Shown: piece after piece, positions 61,042 to 64,000 of the stretch
Numbering within the stretch: the stretch's first letter is position 1
Layout of the letters: every line of letters starts with the position of its first letter
Assembly (NCBI RefSeq): GCF_023277745.1
Contig: NZ_CP086322.1
Span: forward strand, 5,580,001-5,644,000
Length of the DNA stretch: 64,000 bases
Reading direction: 5' to 3'
Origin: Streptomyces halobius
GTDB taxonomy: Bacteria > Actinomycetota > Actinomycetes > Streptomycetales > Streptomycetaceae
Made by a program: the position numbers and the translations under genes
The notes under the pieces: generated by a model
Told to the model about the DNA's origin: nothing
The model's database searches: none
Seen by the model: the letters and a program-made list of their open reading frames with translations, nothing else

Positions 61042-61458
61042 TCAGGCGGCGTTGGCCCTGTCGACCACGGCTCGTAGGCGTTGGTCGTCGGCGTGGTGGT
61101 TTCGCCAGATGATGTAGCGGCGGATCATGCTGCCCTGTTCCTTGTGGCTGGCGTGGTCGGTTCCGTCGAGGGTGACGTAGCGCAGGGCGGTGAACTGGGC
61201 CTCGATGCGGGACGACGTGAGGCTCGCTGTCCTCGGGTGTCCTCGCCGTCGGCACTGAAGTGGTGGATCACATCCCGGACCCGGTCCGCGCTGGTGAACG
61301 TCACCTCGGCGATCTTCGCCACTGCCATCCCCTGCGCGGACAGCAGCACCATCCGGGCCCGCCGGCAGGTCACCACCGACCCCGGTGCCGCGGCGGATGA
61401 TCCGCAGCCGCCGCCCCTCATCCTCGTCGATCTCCCGCACCTGCACGCGTTCCGCCAT
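61042..61458 (-). mobile_element. Collapsed IS630-family transposase
   Basis: The N-terminal part (MAERVQVREIDEDEGRRLRI, then in another frame VVTCRRARMVLLSAQGMAVA and KIAEVTFTSADRVRDVIHHF) jumps directly to the C-terminal end (YVTLDGTDHASHKEQGSMIR, then RYIIWRNHHADDQRLRAVVD). About 200 residues including the DDE motif are deleted, and a frameshift is present. No terminal inverted repeats were found by eye. Confidence 0.82.
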
Positions 61459-61474
61459 CCGGGCCCCGTGTCCG

Positions 61475-61844
61475 TCAGCCGTGACTGGTGTCGATGACGC
61501 AGAAGCGGTTGCCCTCGGGATCGGCGAGCACGACGACGTCGGCGTCCTCCGGATAAAAGTCCCGGTCGATGTGTTCAGCGCCCAGGGAAAACAGTCGCGC
61601 CACTTCGGCTTCCTGATCGGCGGCATCGCAGGCATAGAGTCGAGGTGGATTCTCGGGTGTTCCTGCACCGGTGTCGTACTCAGGTCGAGGGCCAGTGCGG
61701 CACCGGCGCCGTCGGTCGGCACCGGTACCGCCCCGTCGTCCCTCACCTCACCATCGCGAGGGACGTAGCCCGGGGCCCGACTACAGAACTCCGCCGCACG
61801 CCGTACATCAGCGGCCCCATCACGATCGTTCCGATGCTCAGCAT
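61475..61844 (-). pseudogene. Frameshifted VOC-family gene
   Basis: A start at 61844 (MLSIGTIVMG) continues, after a shift, as GAADVRRAAEFCSRAPGYVP and DGAVPVPTDGAGAALALDLS. After a second shift near 61630 it reads DAADQEAEVARLFSLGAEHI to DVVVLADPEGNRFCVIDTSH. The whole is a normal 120-residue VOC protein with two frameshifts. Confidence 0.8.
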
Positions 61845-62015
61845 CCGCCGCTTCCGACAGACGCCGACAGACCCACGGCGTGAACCACATTTTTCCCCAA
61901 CTACGAGGCGAACGTGGCCTGATACGGCACCAGGTACTGCACCAGGTACTGCACTTCGTCAAGTGCCCGCCGCGCCCGGGACTACGGCCCAGAAAGCGGT
62001 GATGGTCCTTGGGGG

Positions 62016-62453
62016 TTATCCGCAGCGTCCGCTGGTCCACTTGTGGGAGTCCACTTTGTACGTGCCCTGTAGATAGCCGCTCTTCCCCTGGCGGGTGCAG
62101 CCGACCCGGTTGCGGTAGTTCGTCTTCAGGTAGTACACGACCCCGGTGTAGCGAGACGACGTGCCCCGGTTCCATACGTAGTGGACGTTCCTGGTCTTGG
62201 CCCAGGAACAGCGGATGTTACCTCCGGACCAGTTGGGATCGGCCACGTTCCAGTTGCAGCGCTGCCAGCTCTTGTTCCAGAAGCACACGTCCCCGCTCGG
62301 ACACGAGACCTGGATCCGGGCGCCGGACTCGGTGGTCACTGCGACGGTGTTGGAGGCAGCTGGTGTGGCGGCAGCCGTGGCGGGGACGGCGGCGGCTGAG
62401 CCGAGCAGGATGGTTGCGGAGGCGAGAACTGCGGTGCGTCTGCCAATGGCCAT
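62016..62453 (-). CDS. Small secreted protein (peptidase inhibitor I36/crystallin-like)
   Basis: 145 residues. A signal peptide (TAVLASATILLGSAAAVPAT) is cleaved near TAAA-TPA. The mature part (CPSGDVCFWNKSWQRCNWNV; RYTGVVYYLKTNYRNRVGCT) is rich in Cys, Trp and Tyr, as in inhibitor I36 and beta/gamma-crystallin-like Streptomyces proteins. Six Cys suggest three disulfides. Intact although flanked by relics. Confidence 0.8.
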   Translation of the reverse strand: MAIGRRTAVLASATILLGSAAAVPATAAATPAASNTVAVTTESGARIQVSCPSGDVCFWNKSWQRCNWNVADPNWSGGNIRCSWAKTRNVHYVWNRGTSSRYTGVVYYLKTNYRNRVGCTRQGKSGYLQGTYKVDSHKWTSGRCG

Positions 62454-62832
62454 GGAAGGAAACTCCCGTGTGGTGTGTTGTCCGCCCGACGCCCGTGGGG
62501 ACGGTCTCAGCAGATGAGCACAGAGAGATGCTCAGCGAGGGGCAGTGTGGCCAGATGACCGTAGGAACCATGTGGCTTGGCGTGAACCGGGTGATTGCGC
62601 CAAAAACGGAAGCAGGTCGGGAGAGCGCCTTCCCATCTGTCCTGCGCTTGCTCTCCTACACCGACCTACCGGACCACACCAGTGCATAACGCGACAGCCA
62701 CTACCAACAACGCGGACACCACCCGTAACTCACATTGCGTTCCAGCTTTGCTGGTGACAGCGTCGCTGGTTTTGGGCCGGGCCTCCAGGAGGGTTGGAGG
62801 TTCCCCGGCATGCCATGCCCGCTGATCGCAAA
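62454..62832. other. Intergenic region without clear gene
   Basis: About 380 bp between the secreted-protein gene and the phage remnant. Only short frames with poor codon pattern; no repeats or RNA genes noticed. Confidence 0.5.
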
Positions 62833-63540
62833 CGCCCGGTCACGGTGCGGCCGTGCGGCCGTGTCTGCCTGGACGCCTACCCGCTGACGGTGCGGGGCGG
62901 TGGGGCGGTATCGGCCCCTGGATTCCGTACATCGGCATCGACGGCCAGTGGCGCAATGCCTCGGTCTGCGGCTCCCGGGCGGACTGTTCGTGCGGTGAGC
63001 TGTGCGAGGTGTACCTGCCCGGACCGGTCTGCGACATCGTGCGGGTCGATGTGGACGGCGAGACCCTGACCCGCCCGGAGTCAGTCGCCGACGTGATCGG
63101 CGACTACCGGGTGGACGCCCCCGGCCGGCTGGTGCGCACCGACGGCGGATGCTGGTTGGAATGCCAGGACATGGCCGCCCCGCCCGGCACCCCGGGCACG
63201 TTCACGGTCACGTACCGGACCGGGCTGCCCCCTCGACGAGACGGCCGTCGCCGCCGTATCGGAGCTGACCTGTCACCACATCAAGGGCTGCGGCGGCGCC
63301 TCCTGTGGCTGCAAGGTCAACCGCAACGTGTCGCGGGTGACGCGGCAGGGCTTCGAGGTGGAGATGGCCGACCCCACGGTCGTCTACAGCGAGGGCCGGA
63401 CCGGGCTCCCGATCTGCGACGCCCGGCTGGCGACGGTCAACCCGCACCGCCTCGCCTCCGCGAGCACGGCGTACACCCCGGACTTCCGCCGCCCCCCGCG
63501 TCACGACCTCGCCGTGAAGGAGCCCCGACGATGCCGCTGA
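62833..63540 (+). pseudogene. Phage head-tail connector-type gene, frameshifted
   Basis: Frame 1 gives CGRVCLDAYPLTVRGG. A shift near 62905 leads to GPWIPYIGIDGQWRNASVCG, then GELCEVYLPGPVCDIVRVDV. A further shift near 63225 gives DETAVAAVSELTCHHIKGCG and RVTRQGFEVEMADPTVVYSE. The order matches head-to-tail connector proteins of actinophage and Streptomyces prophages. The N-terminus is also cut. Confidence 0.7.
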
Positions 63541-63746
63541 ACCGGCTTGCCCTCCACGACCTCACCGAGGCCGTGCTCGGCTGCGTGTGTGCCGCTCTCC
63601 AGGCCACGGCCGAGGAGTTCGACGGTCGGCCCGGCTGCCGTGCGGAGAAGCCGACCGTGCTGGCCGCCGGCCGTTTCTTCGATCAGCGGCTCGACTCCTC
63701 CGGCCGGGCGGTGGTCGGGCTGGTTGTTGCCGGTGGAGCACAGTGA
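63531..63746 (+). CDS. Small phage-like protein
   Basis: 71 residues from an ATG overlapping the connector end. NRLALHDLTEAVLGCVCAAL, TVLAAGRFFDQRLDSSGRAV and VVGLVVAGGAQ look like a tail-assembly neighbour of the connector. The stop overlaps the next GTG (GTGA). No function recognised. Confidence 0.6.
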   Translation: MPLNRLALHDLTEAVLGCVCAALQATAEEFDGRPGCRAEKPTVLAAGRFFDQRLDSSGRAVVGLVVAGGAQ

Positions 63747-63820
63747 CCGAGTCGGATGGCACGCAGGGCCTGTCGTTCGCGGTGGCCCGCTACCGCCTGT
63801 CCTCACCCGCTCGCTTGTGA
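63743..63820 (+). CDS. Truncated phage-like start
   Basis: VTESDGTQGLSFAVARYRLS is the start of a phage-type protein coupled to the previous gene, but a stop follows after 25 residues. Probably frameshifted. The remaining 180 bp of the window (63821-64000) hold no gene I can identify. Confidence 0.45.
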   Translation: MTESDGTQGLSFAVARYRLSSPARL

Positions 63821-64000
63821 AGGTCCTGGAGCGCGGCGGCCGAGCGACCGGTCGCCGTCAGCCACTCACCCACCGCCGGGTCGGCCACCGACAGGCCCGC
63901 AAGCACCGGTGCCCTCACCACTCATCACTCCTGCCGGTGGACGCAGCGCGCCATAGCACGGACATCACGCGCCGTTGACAACGGGAACGATTAGGGGAGT

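Noticed and set aside
1..64000. tRNA or rRNA genes
   Set aside because: I looked for cloverleaf-like segments near the IS and phage relics and found none I could support by eye.

Overview
The window is high-GC actinobacterial chromosome, almost certainly Streptomyces. The GC-rich third codon positions, GTG/TTG starts, XRE/DUF397 pairs and afsK-, afsR-, afsS- and fbiC-like genes all fit. From memory, the order kinase - AfsR regulator - FO synthase - ADP-ribosylglycohydrolase - D,D-carboxypeptidase resembles the afsK/afsR region of S. coelicolor. I could not check that by alignment.

Layout. (1) 1-5.5 kb: a TetR regulator, a broken VOC gene, a thiolase-fold protein divergent from an acyl-CoA dehydrogenase, a Ddn-type deazaflavin (F420) reductase and a second TetR regulator. 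(2) 5.5-10.9 kb: a 1.2 kb gene-free stretch with DnaA boxes and tandem repeats, an AfsK-type Ser/Thr kinase with a C-terminal PQQ-like propeller, a membrane protein and a lipoprotein. (3) 10.9-17.2 kb: an enoyl-CoA hydratase / DUF35 / Ltp2-like operon and two acyl-CoA synthetases facing each other across a long inverted repeat. (4) 17.3-21.3 kb: a small secreted peptide, an AfsS-like gene and afsR. (5) 21.6-34.9 kb: a catabolic run (amidohydrolase, three luciferase-like F420-type oxidoreductases, SDR, D-aminoacylase-like amidohydrolase, aldehyde dehydrogenase), interrupted by an XRE regulator cassette and a PHP metallohydrolase. (6) 35-38.5 kb: VOC protein and fbiC (F420 precursor synthesis). 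(7) 38.8-48 kb: conserved Streptomyces genes, including ADP-ribosylglycohydrolase, XRE/DUF397, GOLPH3-like protein and D,D-carboxypeptidase. (8) 48-64 kb: glycosyltransferase, three gene relics, lipoprotein/histidine kinase pair, recQ, DUF4097 lipoprotein, a c-di-AMP (ydaO) riboswitch before an Rpf-LysM-M23 cell-wall hydrolase, DinB protein, then a decayed accessory end with IS3, IS630, VOC and phage head-tail remnants.

Main result. The acyl-CoA, F420 and amidohydrolase genes between about 1 and 28.5 kb (and perhaps to 35 kb) look like one dispersed, uncharacterised catabolic system. Nearly every transcription unit in it has a 15-bp palindrome of the form CTGACG-N3-CGTCAG just upstream. I found eight good copies and two weaker ones, one of the weak ones overlapping the start codon of the TetR gene at 5501. 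This suggests a single TetR-controlled regulon, probably autoregulated, that uses coenzyme F420, whose biosynthetic gene fbiC lies beside it. The thiolase-fold/DUF35 pair recalls the side-chain aldolase of steroid catabolism, but no ring-cleavage genes are present and the substrate is unknown.

The pleiotropic regulators afsK, afsR and afsS are interleaved with this catabolic set. A PhoP/AfsR-type 11-bp direct repeat with a plausible promoter lies just upstream of the afsS-like gene.
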